64,000 nt of DNA from Chitinophagales bacterium. GTDB lineage: Bacteria; Bacteroidota; Bacteroidia; Chitinophagales; CAIODY01. Positions 8,861 to 16,689 of the stretch are shown piece by piece. The translations under genes and the position numbers were made by a program. Where the stretch lies: positions 1 to 64,000 of the forward strand of contig CANFST010000007.1 of assembly GCA_947449695.1 (NCBI GenBank), in the 5' to 3' direction. The notes below the pieces were generated by a model, which saw only the letters and a list, made by a program, of their open reading frames with translations, searched no databases and was not told the origin of the DNA. Position 1 is the first letter of the stretch. Each line of letters begins with the position of its first letter.

Positions 8861-9862
8861 CTAAGGCACTTCAACAGCATTCAGAATTTCATTCACAATA
8901 TTTTCTGTAGTGATATTTTCTGCTTCGGCTTCGTAAGTCAAACCAATTCTGTGACGCATTACATCATAACAAATTGCACGAACATCTTCCGGAATCACAT
9001 AACCTCTGCGCTTAATGAATGCATAAGCTTTCGCAGCCATTGCCAGATTAATACTTGCACGTGGTGAGCCACCATAGCTAATTAACGGCTTCAATCTTGG
9101 TAGTTTATAATCTTCAGGTTTACGAGTTGCGAAAACTATATCTAAAATGTAACGCTCAATTTTTTCATCCATGTAAACCATTTTCACCACTTCACGAGCC
9201 GCTACTATTTGCGATGGGTCAACCACTGTATTTATAGTAGAAGCCTTTGCCTGCAAGTTTTGACGAATGATTAATTGCTCTTCTTCTTTTGTAGGATAAG
9301 TAATCACCACTTTCATCATGAACCTGTCCATTTGCGCTTCAGGTAATGGATAAGTTCCTTCTTGTTCAATCGGATTTTGCGTAGCCAAAACCAAAAATGG
9401 CTCTTCCAGTTTGAAAGTATTTTCGCCAATAGTCACTTGCTTTTCCTGCATTGCTTCCAGCAAAGCTGATTGCACTTTTGCAGGCGCACGATTAATTTCA
9501 TCTGCCAGAATAAAATTGGCAAACACAGGTCCTTTCTTGATTGTGAATTTATTTTCCTGTTGATTGTAAATCATTGTTCCAACCAAATCGGCAGGTAGCA
9601 AATCAGGTGTAAACTGAATACGGCTGAATTTTCCATTAATACTTTGTGACAAAGTTTTGATGGCTAAAGTTTTTGCCAATCCAGGCACACCTTCTAGTAA
9701 AATATGCCCTTGAGTTAATAAGCCAATCAACAGGCGTTCAATCATGTGTTTTTGCCCAATGATGTTTTTGCCGGTTTCCATTAATATCAAATCAACAAAT
9801 GCACTTTCTTGTGCAATGCGTTCGTTAATGGCTCGAATATCAGTATTTGCAACGTTTTCCAT
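8861..9862 (-). CDS. moxR: MoxR family AAA+ ATPase
   Basis: This 333-residue AAA+ ATPase has Walker A EGVPGLAKT (57-65), Walker B ILADE (117-121) followed by NRAPAKVQSALLEAMQE, a sensor ATQNPIEQEGTYPLPEAQ, and a C-terminal lid domain. MoxR ATPases act as chaperone-like machines for VWA-domain partners. As the first gene of the minus-strand run moxR, DUF58, BatD-like, batA, batBC, batD, batE, it probably serves those products. A promoter-like sequence lies directly upstream. Confidence 0.93.
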   Translation of the reverse strand: MENVANTDIRAINERIAQESAFVDLILMETGKNIIGQKHMIERLLIGLLTQGHILLEGVPGLAKTLAIKTLSQSINGKFSRIQFTPDLLPADLVGTMIYNQQENKFTIKKGPVFANFILADEINRAPAKVQSALLEAMQEKQVTIGENTFKLEEPFLVLATQNPIEQEGTYPLPEAQMDRFMMKVVITYPTKEEEQLIIRQNLQAKASTINTVVDPSQIVAAREVVKMVYMDEKIERYILDIVFATRKPEDYKLPRLKPLISYGGSPRASINLAMAAKAYAFIKRRGYVIPEDVRAICYDVMRHRIGLTYEAEAENITTENIVNEILNAVEVP

Positions 9863-9890
9863 ACTATGCAGTATTTAAAATTTTGAGTTG

Positions 9891-9921
9891 CAAAAATAGA
9901 CGGGGAGTGAAGTGCTTTAAA
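9891..9921 (-). promoter_or_regulatory. Predicted promoter of the moxR-bat operon
   Basis: On the minus strand TTTA, 19 bases, TATTTTTG match the Bacteroidetes sigma consensus (TTTG, N19, TAnnTTTG) with one mismatch at -33. It would start transcription a little inside 9891, near the moxR start codon at 9862. Confidence 0.5.
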
Positions 9922-10002
9922 ATTTACGTTGCTTGTTTTTGTGAAACAAGTGTAAAACATTTTTAAAAAAATTCTTAATCGGCTGAAACCCTATAAAACA
10001 CA

Positions 10003-10061
10003 AAGCCCCCGCCTTGAAAGGAAGGGGCTTGTAAAGTCCTTAAACCCAATCAGAACTTTAC
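10003..10061. other. Two abutting stem-loops in the moxR/DUF3078 intergenic region
   Basis: Region 9863-10166 has no gene. At 10003-10030 AAGCCCC pairs with GGGGCTT around a smaller CCTT/AAGG helix. Immediately after, at 10031-10061, GTAAAGT pairs with ACTTTAC. The second stem is followed by CTTTTATG on the plus strand. The two stems touch without a gap, which suggests one folded RNA, perhaps a moxR leader if read on the minus strand or a small RNA on the plus strand. I cannot assign a known family. Confidence 0.4.
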
Positions 10062-10110
10062 CTTTTATGAAAACACTGACGTAAAACTAAATCATTATTT
10101 TCAAAAAAAA

Positions 10111-10138
10111 AAGAGTTGGCAAAAAATTACCAACTCTT
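10111..10138 (-). terminator. Rho-independent terminator after the DUF3078 gene
   Basis: AAGAGTTGG pairs with CCAACTCTT, with A-runs on one side and T-runs on the other, so it could work in both directions. It lies 28 bp after the DUF3078 stop. Confidence 0.8.
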
Positions 10139-10166
10139 TTTTACACAAAAATATGTGGATGATGTT

Positions 10167-11120
10167 TTAGAATTTATACGCCAAGCCAACGCCTAGTGTA
10201 TGACGAAACTGTGTTCTTGGACCAGCGACTCCATAATATCCGTCAATTCCGTTAACTGCAGTTTTTAAAGGCACAGCAATATCATTATCATAAATTACAG
10301 TTGCACCAACTGATGCACTAATATATTTATTCACTTTCATAGCTAAAATCAAATCCCAATAAACATCAACGTTGTGTTGTTTGTCTAAATAATCAGTAAA
10401 GAATTCTAATTTAGATTTCAAGTTTACATTCTTCATCACATCTTTTTGAAATAAAAATTTCAACGAAGCACCCAATTCATATCTGTAAGTTTTAGCTCCA
10501 CCTTGCACTTTGCCATTTACTTTATCTTGCGGACGAGCAACTAAATATGTTTTTGACAAGTTTGTATCTGCACAAATAATCATTCGGTTTGCTAATGGCG
10601 AAAAGAAAACTGAAAAGTAATCTGTTGGCTTATAGTCCATACCCAACGACAATTCAATCTTAGCAGGAGCTAAAAATTTACTGTTCAAAATCGAAGTATC
10701 TTTTGTGTTGTTATAATTTTTGTTGTAAGTATAACCTGGCGTAAACTGGCTGCTAAAGTTGAACAATAAAGTGTAAAACAATTTGCTCGATGCACCATAA
10801 CCCAATTTTGAAGTTATGTTTATTCGATCATCGCTTTTTCTGAAAGTACCAACAGAACTCAATCGTGATTGGCCATAGGCAAAATCCCCATAATTTTCCC
10901 AAGCCCATTTGCCTTTGGTGTATTTTGCAAACAAACTCAACAAGCTATTTACAGTTACCGTATTATCAGTTACTGTTGACCAGTTTTGATAACCGGTTTC
11001 TGAAAAATTAAGATTGAAAGTGCCACCCTTAGCCCATTTGCCAGTATCCGATGGCATGCCTGCATAAGTGAATTCGGTGAAGAAAATTGTTGCAATTAGA
11101 AAAAGTGTAATTTTTTTCAT
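10167..11120 (-). CDS. DUF3078 outer-membrane barrel protein
   Basis: The 317-residue protein has a signal peptide (MKKITLFLIATIFFTEFTYA) followed by alternating hydrophobic beta-strands with many aromatic turns (KWAKGGTFNLNFSETGYQNWS), and ends in a barrel-type terminal strand (LGVGLAYKF). This fits DUF3078, a family found mainly in Bacteroidota and predicted to be an outer-membrane beta-barrel. Function is unknown. It appears to be monocistronic, with its own terminator. No motif suggests a substrate. Confidence 0.8.
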   Translation of the reverse strand: MKKITLFLIATIFFTEFTYAGMPSDTGKWAKGGTFNLNFSETGYQNWSTVTDNTVTVNSLLSLFAKYTKGKWAWENYGDFAYGQSRLSSVGTFRKSDDRINITSKLGYGASSKLFYTLLFNFSSQFTPGYTYNKNYNNTKDTSILNSKFLAPAKIELSLGMDYKPTDYFSVFFSPLANRMIICADTNLSKTYLVARPQDKVNGKVQGGAKTYRYELGASLKFLFQKDVMKNVNLKSKLEFFTDYLDKQHNVDVYWDLILAMKVNKYISASVGATVIYDNDIAVPLKTAVNGIDGYYGVAGPRTQFRHTLGVGLAYKF

Positions 11121-11168
11121 GTTGAAATATTTAGTTTTTAAATGTTGAATTGAATTTTTGTTTTAAAA

Positions 11169-11206
11169 AAAAGAGTTTACCAATTCTGCAATTGATAAAC
11201 TCTTTT
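11169..11206 (-). terminator. Terminator after mscL
   Basis: AAAAGAGTTTA pairs with TAAACTCTTTT 18 bp beyond the mscL stop. The run of A and T on the two sides makes it usable on the minus strand. Confidence 0.75.
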
Positions 11207-11223
11207 AAATAATTGGTTGAAGA

Positions 11224-11601
11224 TTATTTTTTCAAACTATCTCTGATTTCCATTAATAATTTATCTGTTGAAGATGGCTCTGCTGGTGCAGCAGGAGCAG
11301 CTTCTTCTTTTTTCTTAGCAGCGTTCATTCCTTTAATGATTAAGAACAAAACAAAAGCAATCAAAACAAAACTGATTACCGCTGACAAAAAGCTACCATA
11401 TTTAATTGCGCCCATTTTCAATTCAGCGATATTGCTTAAATGCGCCTCATCTAATAAAGGCTTTAACAACATTGGTGTAATTACATCCTCAATTAATGAA
11501 TTGACGATTTTTCCGAAAGCGCCGCCGATAATTACGCCTATTGCTAAATCAACTACATTGCCTTTCATGGCAAATTCTTTAAATTCTTTCATCATTGACA
11601 T
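11224..11601 (-). CDS. mscL: Large-conductance mechanosensitive channel MscL
   Basis: MscL forms a pentameric inner-membrane pore that opens under membrane tension and releases solutes during osmotic downshock. The 125-residue sequence starts MSMMKEFKEFAMKGNVVDLA and continues with the pore-lining helix GVIIGGAFGKIVNSL. A periplasmic loop and the second helix (about 68-90) follow. The C-terminus is charged and helical, after an Ala/Pro/Glu-rich linker. Any of the three methionines in the first four codons could be the start. Length and motifs are normal. Confidence 0.95.
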   Translation of the reverse strand: MSMMKEFKEFAMKGNVVDLAIGVIIGGAFGKIVNSLIEDVITPMLLKPLLDEAHLSNIAELKMGAIKYGSFLSAVISFVLIAFVLFLIIKGMNAAKKKEEAAPAAPAEPSSTDKLLMEIRDSLKK

Positions 11602-11718
11602 AAGTAAAATGTTTTTGTGGTTTGTAAAATTTTCTCAAAAGTAGATTTTTTATCCAACTCTTAAAACCATTTGACGGAATAAAAAAAGTTTTATCACTGA
11701 ACTTAACAAATGTGAATT

Positions 11719-13818
11719 CTACTTCAACGTTTCACTCAACCATTTATAAAATTCACGTTGCCACACCAATGCATTTTGTGCTGACATTACCCAATGATTT
11801 TCTTCGGGTAAATAAACTAATCTGGATTTAATACCACGAAGCTGAGCCGCCTGAAAAGCTTCTTGGGCTTGTCCTTCGGGTGTACGATAATCTTTTCCGC
11901 CTTGATATATTAAAATGGGTGTATTCCACTTAGTTACATATTCGCTTGGGTTAAATTTGGTATAACTCAAATTATTTCCGCTCCAATAATTGCCACCCAT
12001 ATCCCAGTTTGAAAACCAGATTTCTTCAGTAGTACCATACCAGCTTTTAGTATCAAACACACCATCGTGGGCAATGAATGATTTAAATCGATTATTGTGC
12101 ACCCCAGCTAACATAAACACACTATAGCCACCATAACTTGCTCCCACAGCGGCACGGCGACCAACATCAACATATTTTTCTTTCGAAACAGAATCAATTG
12201 CAGTTAGATAATCATTGATAGATTGCCCACCCCAATCGCCACTGATTTGTTCGTTCCAGGCTGTGCCATGCCCTGGCATACCACGGCGATTAGGCGCTAC
12301 AACGATATAACCATTAGCAGCCATCAATTGAAAATTCCAGCGGAATGAATAAAATTGCGACAAGGCACTTTGTGGTCCACCCTGGCAATAAAGCAGGGTT
12401 GGATATTTTTTTGTAGCATCAAAATCGGGTGGATAAATTACCCAAGTCATCAATTTTTTTCCATCGGTTGCGGTGAACCATTTGCGTTCAACTTTGCTCA
12501 ATTTCAATGAAGCATAAATAGCATCATTCACATGGGTCAGTTGTTGCATTTCGCCATTGCTCAAATTTACCAGATACAGTTCCACTGCATGGTTCATATC
12601 AGTTCTGCTAACAACCATTTTGGTTGAAGTTGCTTTTTTAGTATCCCATTTTACATTTAAAAAATTCACTTCGCCTATCATCCCATTTACATCAAAATCG
12701 CCTTTGGTAATTTGTTTTATTTCGGGTTTTCTTAATCGGATATTTGGTGCTGGCATTCCGAAATTAACTTCATAAATTTGTTCAGTGCCATCGGTATAAG
12801 CTGTGAAATAAATTTTATTGGCACTGGCTTTTGAAAACAAAAAGCTGTTGGCGCTTTCATCCCAACCGCTGGTAATAGTAGTGCTGTTGGTGGTTCCAAC
12901 TTCCCACACATAAATATCATTTTTATCAGCTTCAAAGCCATCACGTTTCATGCTTAGCCAGGCCAGATATTTGCTATCGGCTGAAAACTGTGGCGCAACA
13001 TCATATCCTAATTTTCCCTCTGACACATTTTTCACACTGCCGCCCATCACATCATACCAAAAAATATCTGTATTGGTGCTGGTAGCATAGGCTGTTCCGC
13101 TTTTGGTTTTAGTTACAAATACCACCGATTTGCTATCAGGTGAAAAAATTACATCTTCGCTGCCACCATGCGGTTTCTGCGGACAATCATAGGCTTGCCC
13201 CTGCATTAAATCCTTTGCAACGCCTGCTGTGCCTGCATTTAAGGCTGCTACAAATACATGACTATAACTGCCATCTTCATATTCATCCCAATGGCGATAA
13301 TTTAAACTGTTGTAAATTTTCACGTTTGATTTTTTCGTATCGTTATAAAAATCTTCACCAGCAATTTTTTCTACTTTCACTTCTTTGGTGAATAAAATAT
13401 TTTTTAAATCGGCCGAAACCTTCACATTATCAGCATCATCGGGCAAGCCTGCAATTTTTTTCTCATTATGGAAACTGGCATCTGCCAAAAACCAACTGCC
13501 TTTTTGCCTGAATAAGGTTGTGGTTGAATTAATCACTCTGAAATCAGATTTTTTATCATCGCTTTTCGAAATCACTTTTGTTTTCATCGAATCCAGATTG
13601 AGCATCGAAACAAAGCGCTTGCTTTTGTTTTCATTCACATCGGGTATCGAAACCCCAAACACTACATTTTTTCCGTCGGCTGAAACACACTCAGCGCCTA
13701 CCCTGCCAAGGCGCCACAACAAATCGGGCGTCATTACATCTTGCGCCTTGGAAGTGATTGGTGAATTGGCAATTGTAAATAGTACAATGGCAGAAAATAA
13801 CTTTAATAAACTTTTCAT
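11719..13818 (-). CDS. Secreted S9 family prolyl-oligopeptidase-like peptidase
   Basis: I start at 13818 (MKSLLKLFSAIVLFTIANS), which opens a signal peptide; the frame upstream crosses a repeat and is not protein-like. The 699-residue product has a WD40-like beta-propeller (about 30-430) and a C-terminal alpha/beta hydrolase. The triad is visible: Ser561 in GASYGG, Asp643 in GGKDYRTPEGQ and His675 in PEENHW. Such enzymes cleave short peptides, often as dipeptidyl or acylaminoacyl peptidases, here probably in the periplasm. The exact specificity cannot be read. A 183-bp repeat begins 63 bp upstream. Confidence 0.9.
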   Translation of the reverse strand: MKSLLKLFSAIVLFTIANSPITSKAQDVMTPDLLWRLGRVGAECVSADGKNVVFGVSIPDVNENKSKRFVSMLNLDSMKTKVISKSDDKKSDFRVINSTTTLFRQKGSWFLADASFHNEKKIAGLPDDADNVKVSADLKNILFTKEVKVEKIAGEDFYNDTKKSNVKIYNSLNYRHWDEYEDGSYSHVFVAALNAGTAGVAKDLMQGQAYDCPQKPHGGSEDVIFSPDSKSVVFVTKTKSGTAYATSTNTDIFWYDVMGGSVKNVSEGKLGYDVAPQFSADSKYLAWLSMKRDGFEADKNDIYVWEVGTTNSTTITSGWDESANSFLFSKASANKIYFTAYTDGTEQIYEVNFGMPAPNIRLRKPEIKQITKGDFDVNGMIGEVNFLNVKWDTKKATSTKMVVSRTDMNHAVELYLVNLSNGEMQQLTHVNDAIYASLKLSKVERKWFTATDGKKLMTWVIYPPDFDATKKYPTLLYCQGGPQSALSQFYSFRWNFQLMAANGYIVVAPNRRGMPGHGTAWNEQISGDWGGQSINDYLTAIDSVSKEKYVDVGRRAAVGASYGGYSVFMLAGVHNNRFKSFIAHDGVFDTKSWYGTTEEIWFSNWDMGGNYWSGNNLSYTKFNPSEYVTKWNTPILIYQGGKDYRTPEGQAQEAFQAAQLRGIKSRLVYLPEENHWVMSAQNALVWQREFYKWLSETLK

Positions 13819-13880
13819 TGGTATTAATTGATTTGAAAATTGGTTTGACGAAAGTACAATTTTTAGGTAATAAAAAAAGT

Positions 13881-14063
13881 CTGCTACTAATACCGTGGCA
13901 GACTTTTTTTGTTCCAACGAGTTTGTAACTCGTTGTTTTTTATTTGACGATTTTACACGAGCGAAGCGAACTGATGAACGCCATAAAAAATAATTTTCTG
14001 TGAATAAATCGTCTGTTACCCATGCTGAGTTGCAAACTCGGCTGAACATCAAGGTTGACGGGT
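13881..14063. repeat. 183-bp repeat, copy 1 (same orientation as copy at 16943-17125)
   Basis: Aligned base by base with 16943-17125, this copy differs at two positions (14026 and 14042). It contains a palindrome at 13915-13935 (CAACGAGTTTGTAACTCGTT plus G). Another at 14027-14040 (GAGTTGCAAACTCG) is nearly the reverse complement of the first, so the unit has inverted ends. At its left edge CTGCTAC pairs with GTGGCAG; in this copy the stem is extended outward by AGT/ACT and followed by T7. The two copies bracket about 2.9 kb. It may be a MITE or REP-type element or a structured RNA unit. Confidence 0.8.
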
Positions 14064-14259
14064 TGGGCTACTCTTCAGTTGTCGGGGAACAAACTCCGAC
14101 AACGGCTCTGCGCAATTCAACGCTTTTTATACAACACCAACAATGGCGAAAACGGAGAGCAAAATTCTTTTCATGATTTGTGTACTTTTATCGTAAAAAA
14201 TTTGAACCGCTAAAGTACAATTTTAGTTTAAAGATTAATTAAACAAAGCAATCGTAACT
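14064..14259. other. Gene-free stretch with a hairpin, upstream of the Crp/Fnr gene
   Basis: This completes the gene-free region 13819-14259. It holds a clear hairpin at 14078-14103 (GTTGTCGG pairing with CCGACAAC) and then AT-rich DNA leading to the regulator start. I see no convincing promoter match and no open frame worth calling. Confidence 0.45.
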
Positions 14260-14886
14260 ATGAATTTAATTCATTACAAAAATATTTTCGAACCAGAATT
14301 ATTGAAAGAAATTGAACAACAAGGCATCGAGAAACATTTAAACGCTGGCGATACCATTATTGATTACGGCGATTTAATCCGCCACATCCCTTTAGTATTA
14401 AGCGGTTCGATAAAAGTAAGTAGAATGAATGATGAAGGGCAAGAACTATTTTTATATTACGTTCATCCCAATGAATCGTGTGCTATGTCGTTTAGCTGCT
14501 GCCTGATGCAGCGCAAAAGCGAAATAAAAGCCGTTGCAGAAGAAGATCTTGAGCTCATCATGATTCCTAACAAAGTGATGGATGAATGGATGATGAAATA
14601 TGCATCGTGGAAAAGTTTTGTGATGCTTACTTTTCAAGCTCGATTTGATGAATTGCTGAAAGCAATCGATAGCATTGCATTTCAAAAATTGGATGAGCGA
14701 TTAGCTCATCTGCTAAAAGAAAAAAAGAAACTCACTGGCTCATCCGTAATCAATATTACCCACCAACAAATTGCTGAAGAATTAGCCACATCAAGAGTAG
14801 TGATATCAAGGCTTTTGAAGCAATTAGAAAATCAGAACAAACTATTGCTGTATCGCAATGAAATTAAGTTGCTAAAAGATTTGTAA
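14260..14886 (+). CDS. Crp/Fnr family transcriptional regulator
   Basis: The 208-residue protein has an N-terminal cyclic-nucleotide-binding-like beta-roll (GDTIIDYGDLIRHIPLVLSG, ELFLYYVHPNESCAMSFSCC), a dimerisation helix and a C-terminal winged helix with recognition segment ATSRVVISRLLKQLE. The effector is unknown. Two adjacent cysteines (SCC) sit where some homologues sense redox, but there is no full Fnr iron-sulfur cysteine set. It precedes the DUF2892-rhodanese-thioredoxin operon by 63 bp and probably controls it in response to redox or sulfur state; that is inferred from position. Confidence 0.88.
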   Translation: MNLIHYKNIFEPELLKEIEQQGIEKHLNAGDTIIDYGDLIRHIPLVLSGSIKVSRMNDEGQELFLYYVHPNESCAMSFSCCLMQRKSEIKAVAEEDLELIMIPNKVMDEWMMKYASWKSFVMLTFQARFDELLKAIDSIAFQKLDERLAHLLKEKKKLTGSSVINITHQQIAEELATSRVVISRLLKQLENQNKLLLYRNEIKLLKDL

Positions 14887-14949
14887 CATTAGTAGCCAAC
14901 GGCTCACTAATATCTCCGCAATTTTGCTCCAACAAAAATTTTATTCTTT

Positions 14950-15153
14950 ATGAAAAAAAATATGGGGAATGCCGATAGAGTGGTTCGTTTGATTATTGCT
15001 TTAGTAATTGCAGGTTTATATTTCGGACACTTTATCAATGGTACTTTGGCTTTGGTTTTAGAAGCCGTTGCGTTGATTTTCTTAATAACAAGTTTGTTTT
15101 CTTTTTGCCCTTTGTATTTGCCTTTCGGAATTAAAACTTGTAAAAAAGATTAA
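14950..15153 (+). CDS. DUF2892 small membrane protein (YgaP-type TM domain)
   Basis: The 67-residue protein starts MKKNMGNADRVVRLIIALV, the usual DUF2892 opening. It has two predicted helices and ends FCPLYLPFGIKTCKKD with two cysteines. In proteins such as YgaP, this domain is fused to a rhodanese; here the rhodanese is encoded 6 bp downstream. It is likely an inner-membrane partner that anchors or feeds the sulfurtransferase. No catalytic site is visible. Confidence 0.8.
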   Translation: MKKNMGNADRVVRLIIALVIAGLYFGHFINGTLALVLEAVALIFLITSLFSFCPLYLPFGIKTCKKD

Positions 15154-15159
15154 GCAAAA

Positions 15160-15447
15160 ATGTTGGTAGAAAATTTAATTAAATCGGGCAAAGCCACGAT
15201 AGTGGACGTCCGTACGCCCGATGAATTTTTTTATGGTAACGTAAATGGCTCAGTAAATATTCCATTGGATACCATCGAAAATAATTTTTCAAAATTGAAA
15301 TCGCTGCAAACACCTATTGTGTTTTGCTGTGCATCGGGCAACCGAAGCAGCATTGCAACTATATTATTACAACGCCACAATTTCGAAGAAGTTTATAATG
15401 GCGGCTCGTGGATTTATGTAAACAACATTTTAAAAAACAAATCATGA
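15160..15447 (+). CDS. Single-domain rhodanese-like sulfurtransferase 1
   Basis: This 95-residue protein has the rhodanese fold: VDVRTPDEFFYGNVNGSVNIPLD at the N-terminus, the active loop FCCASGNRS at about residues 64-72, and the closing EEVYNGGSWIYVN. The catalytic cysteine is the second of two adjacent cysteines in the usual C-x5 loop. Such enzymes carry persulfide sulfur between donors and acceptors, in the cytoplasm or at the membrane. The stop overlaps the next start (ATGA), so it is translationally coupled to the second rhodanese. Confidence 0.88.
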   Translation: MLVENLIKSGKATIVDVRTPDEFFYGNVNGSVNIPLDTIENNFSKLKSLQTPIVFCCASGNRSSIATILLQRHNFEEVYNGGSWIYVNNILKNKS

Positions 15448-15764
15448 TAGGATTAATTAAAAAATTATTCAGCAGCGCACCTGCGATTGATTATAAAACG
15501 CTCATCAACAATGGCGCACAAATTATTGATGTACGCACCAGTGGCGAATTTGCAGGCGGACATGTAAAGGGTTCGAAAAATATTCCTTTGAGTGCATTGC
15601 CTAATCAAATTTCGAAAATTGATAAAAAGAAAGCAGTGATTGTGTGTTGTGCATCGGGTATGCGAAGTGCATCAGCCGCTAGCATATTGCGCCGAGAAGG
15701 ATTTAGCGAAGTGTACAACGGTGGTGGTTGGATGAGTTTGAACAATAAAATTTACAAACAATGA
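15444..15764 (+). CDS. Single-domain rhodanese-like sulfurtransferase 2
   Basis: I start at 15444 (MIGLIKKLFSSAPAIDYKTL); the ATG overlaps the preceding stop. The 106-residue protein repeats the same plan as its neighbour: IIDVRTSGEFAGGHVKGSKNIPL, active loop VCCASGMRS and VYNGGGWMSLN. It is a paralog of the preceding rhodanese with a short N-terminal extension. Two consecutive copies suggest a sulfur relay or two acceptor specificities; that is inference. Its own stop overlaps the next start by 4 bp. Confidence 0.88.
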   Translation: MIGLIKKLFSSAPAIDYKTLINNGAQIIDVRTSGEFAGGHVKGSKNIPLSALPNQISKIDKKKAVIVCCASGMRSASAASILRREGFSEVYNGGGWMSLNNKIYKQ

Positions 15765-15952
15765 TTAGCATTCGTCAATGGAGTTTTGCCCGATGGCTAA
15801 GAGCCATTATGGGCAGTGCATTGGCAGGCTATGCCCTATATATGCACGATGTACCATCGGGATTATTTGGTGCTTGGTTTTTATACAGTGCATTGTTCAA
15901 CACGGGTTGTTGTGCAATAAATTCTTGCGAAATAAATTCAGGAAAAACATGA
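15761..15952 (+). CDS. DUF2892-like small membrane protein
   Basis: The 63-residue product begins [19 protein letters not shown] and has two short hydrophobic segments followed by a cysteine-rich end ([15 protein letters not shown]). It resembles DUF2892 proteins but is more divergent than the first one of the operon. It overlaps the genes on both sides by 4 bp, which argues strongly that it is translated. The three clustered cysteines could take part in thiol exchange with the thioredoxin encoded next. Confidence 0.7.
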   Translation: MISIRQWSFARWLRAIMGSALAGYALYMHDVPSGLFGAWFLYSALFNTGCCAINSCEINSGKT

Positions 15953-16248
15953 GTAAATCATTTTCAGAAATCATTAAATCTAATCAACCTGTGTTGGTCG
16001 ATTTTTTTGCTGAGTGGTGTGGCCCTTGTAAAGTGATGGCACCGATGCTAAAAGAATTGAGCAGCAAAATTGGCGATAAGGCAACTATTTTAAAAGTTGA
16101 TGTAGATAAAAATCAAGCGGCATCGAATGCTTTTCAAATTAACAGTGTGCCTACTTTAATTTTATTTAAAAATGGTAAATCTGTTTGGCGTCAATCGGGC
16201 GTAGTGCCTATCAGCCAATTGCAACAGGTGATTGAGGCAAATATTTAA
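15949..16248 (+). CDS. Thioredoxin
   Basis: I start at 15949 ([20 protein letters not shown]) because it overlaps the upstream stop and gives a standard 99-residue thioredoxin. The active site is AEWCGPCK, the cis-proline loop is VPTLILF, and the C-terminal helix is [10 protein letters not shown]. It reduces disulfides or persulfides in the cytoplasm. As last gene of the rhodanese operon it probably regenerates the sulfurtransferases or releases sulfide from them. A strong terminator follows directly. Confidence 0.93.
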   Translation: MSKSFSEIIKSNQPVLVDFFAEWCGPCKVMAPMLKELSSKIGDKATILKVDVDKNQAASNAFQINSVPTLILFKNGKSVWRQSGVVPISQLQQVIEANI

Positions 16249-16251
16249 CAC

Positions 16252-16290
16252 AAAAAAAGTCCGCCACGATATAAGTAGCGGACTTTTTTG
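16252..16290 (+). terminator. Terminator of the rhodanese-thioredoxin operon
   Basis: AGTCCGC pairs with GCGGACT (16258-16284), flanked by A7 and T6. Read in reverse complement, the hairpin is close to the one at the left edge of the 183-bp repeat copy 1 (13878-13904), sharing most of 27 positions. Confidence 0.85.
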
Positions 16291-16362
16291 TTGTGAAATA
16301 ATTTAATGATAGCACAAGTCAGCAACGCTCAATTGCTCTGCTTCAGACTTGAGCCAACAGAG

Positions 16363-16689
16363 TCATTTTATCAATTTAAGAAAATTTAAAACCTCATCAT
16401 CAGTTAAGTTTTCAATTTCTGATTTGTCGTAAATGGAAAGTAGGTACACAGTTTCTTTTATGATTTGTACATAAGTTATCACTCTTGCCCCACCTGATTT
16501 TCCTTTGCCCTTGGATGTAATACTCATTCTCACTTTGTAGCAATTTTTTCCAATGGCAGTTCCCATCAATGGATTAGCTTCTAATTGTTCTGAAAGCCAA
16601 ATAATATCTTGCTTGATGGAGTGATATTTTTTCGACAACTTTTTTAGTTGCTTATCAAACGGGTCAATGATTTCAATATTATAGCTCAT
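16363..16689 (-). CDS. RelE/ParE-type toxin
   Basis: The 108-residue basic protein (FDKQLKKLSKKYHSIKQDI, GTAIGKNCYKVRMSITSKGKGK, ARVITYVQIIKETVYLLSIYDKSE) matches the RelE/ParE superfamily, in which toxins cleave mRNA on the ribosome or poison gyrase. It begins inside the 3' end of the antitoxin gene (11-bp overlap), the normal antitoxin-first layout. Target cannot be decided from sequence. The pair sits just inside the right-hand 183-bp repeat. Confidence 0.82.
   Translation of the reverse strand: MSYNIEIIDPFDKQLKKLSKKYHSIKQDIIWLSEQLEANPLMGTAIGKNCYKVRMSITSKGKGKSGGARVITYVQIIKETVYLLSIYDKSEIENLTDDEVLNFLKLIK

Noticed and set aside
13819-14052. N-terminal extension of the S9 peptidase
   Set aside because: The extension runs through the 183-bp repeat, and the same amino-acid sequence appears in front of an unrelated gene near 17 kb. 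A signal peptide begins at 13818.
15778-15948. Longer thioredoxin start
   Set aside because: The extra codons overlap the DUF2892-like gene in another frame; the ATG at 15949 gives a normal thioredoxin and a 4-bp coupling overlap.
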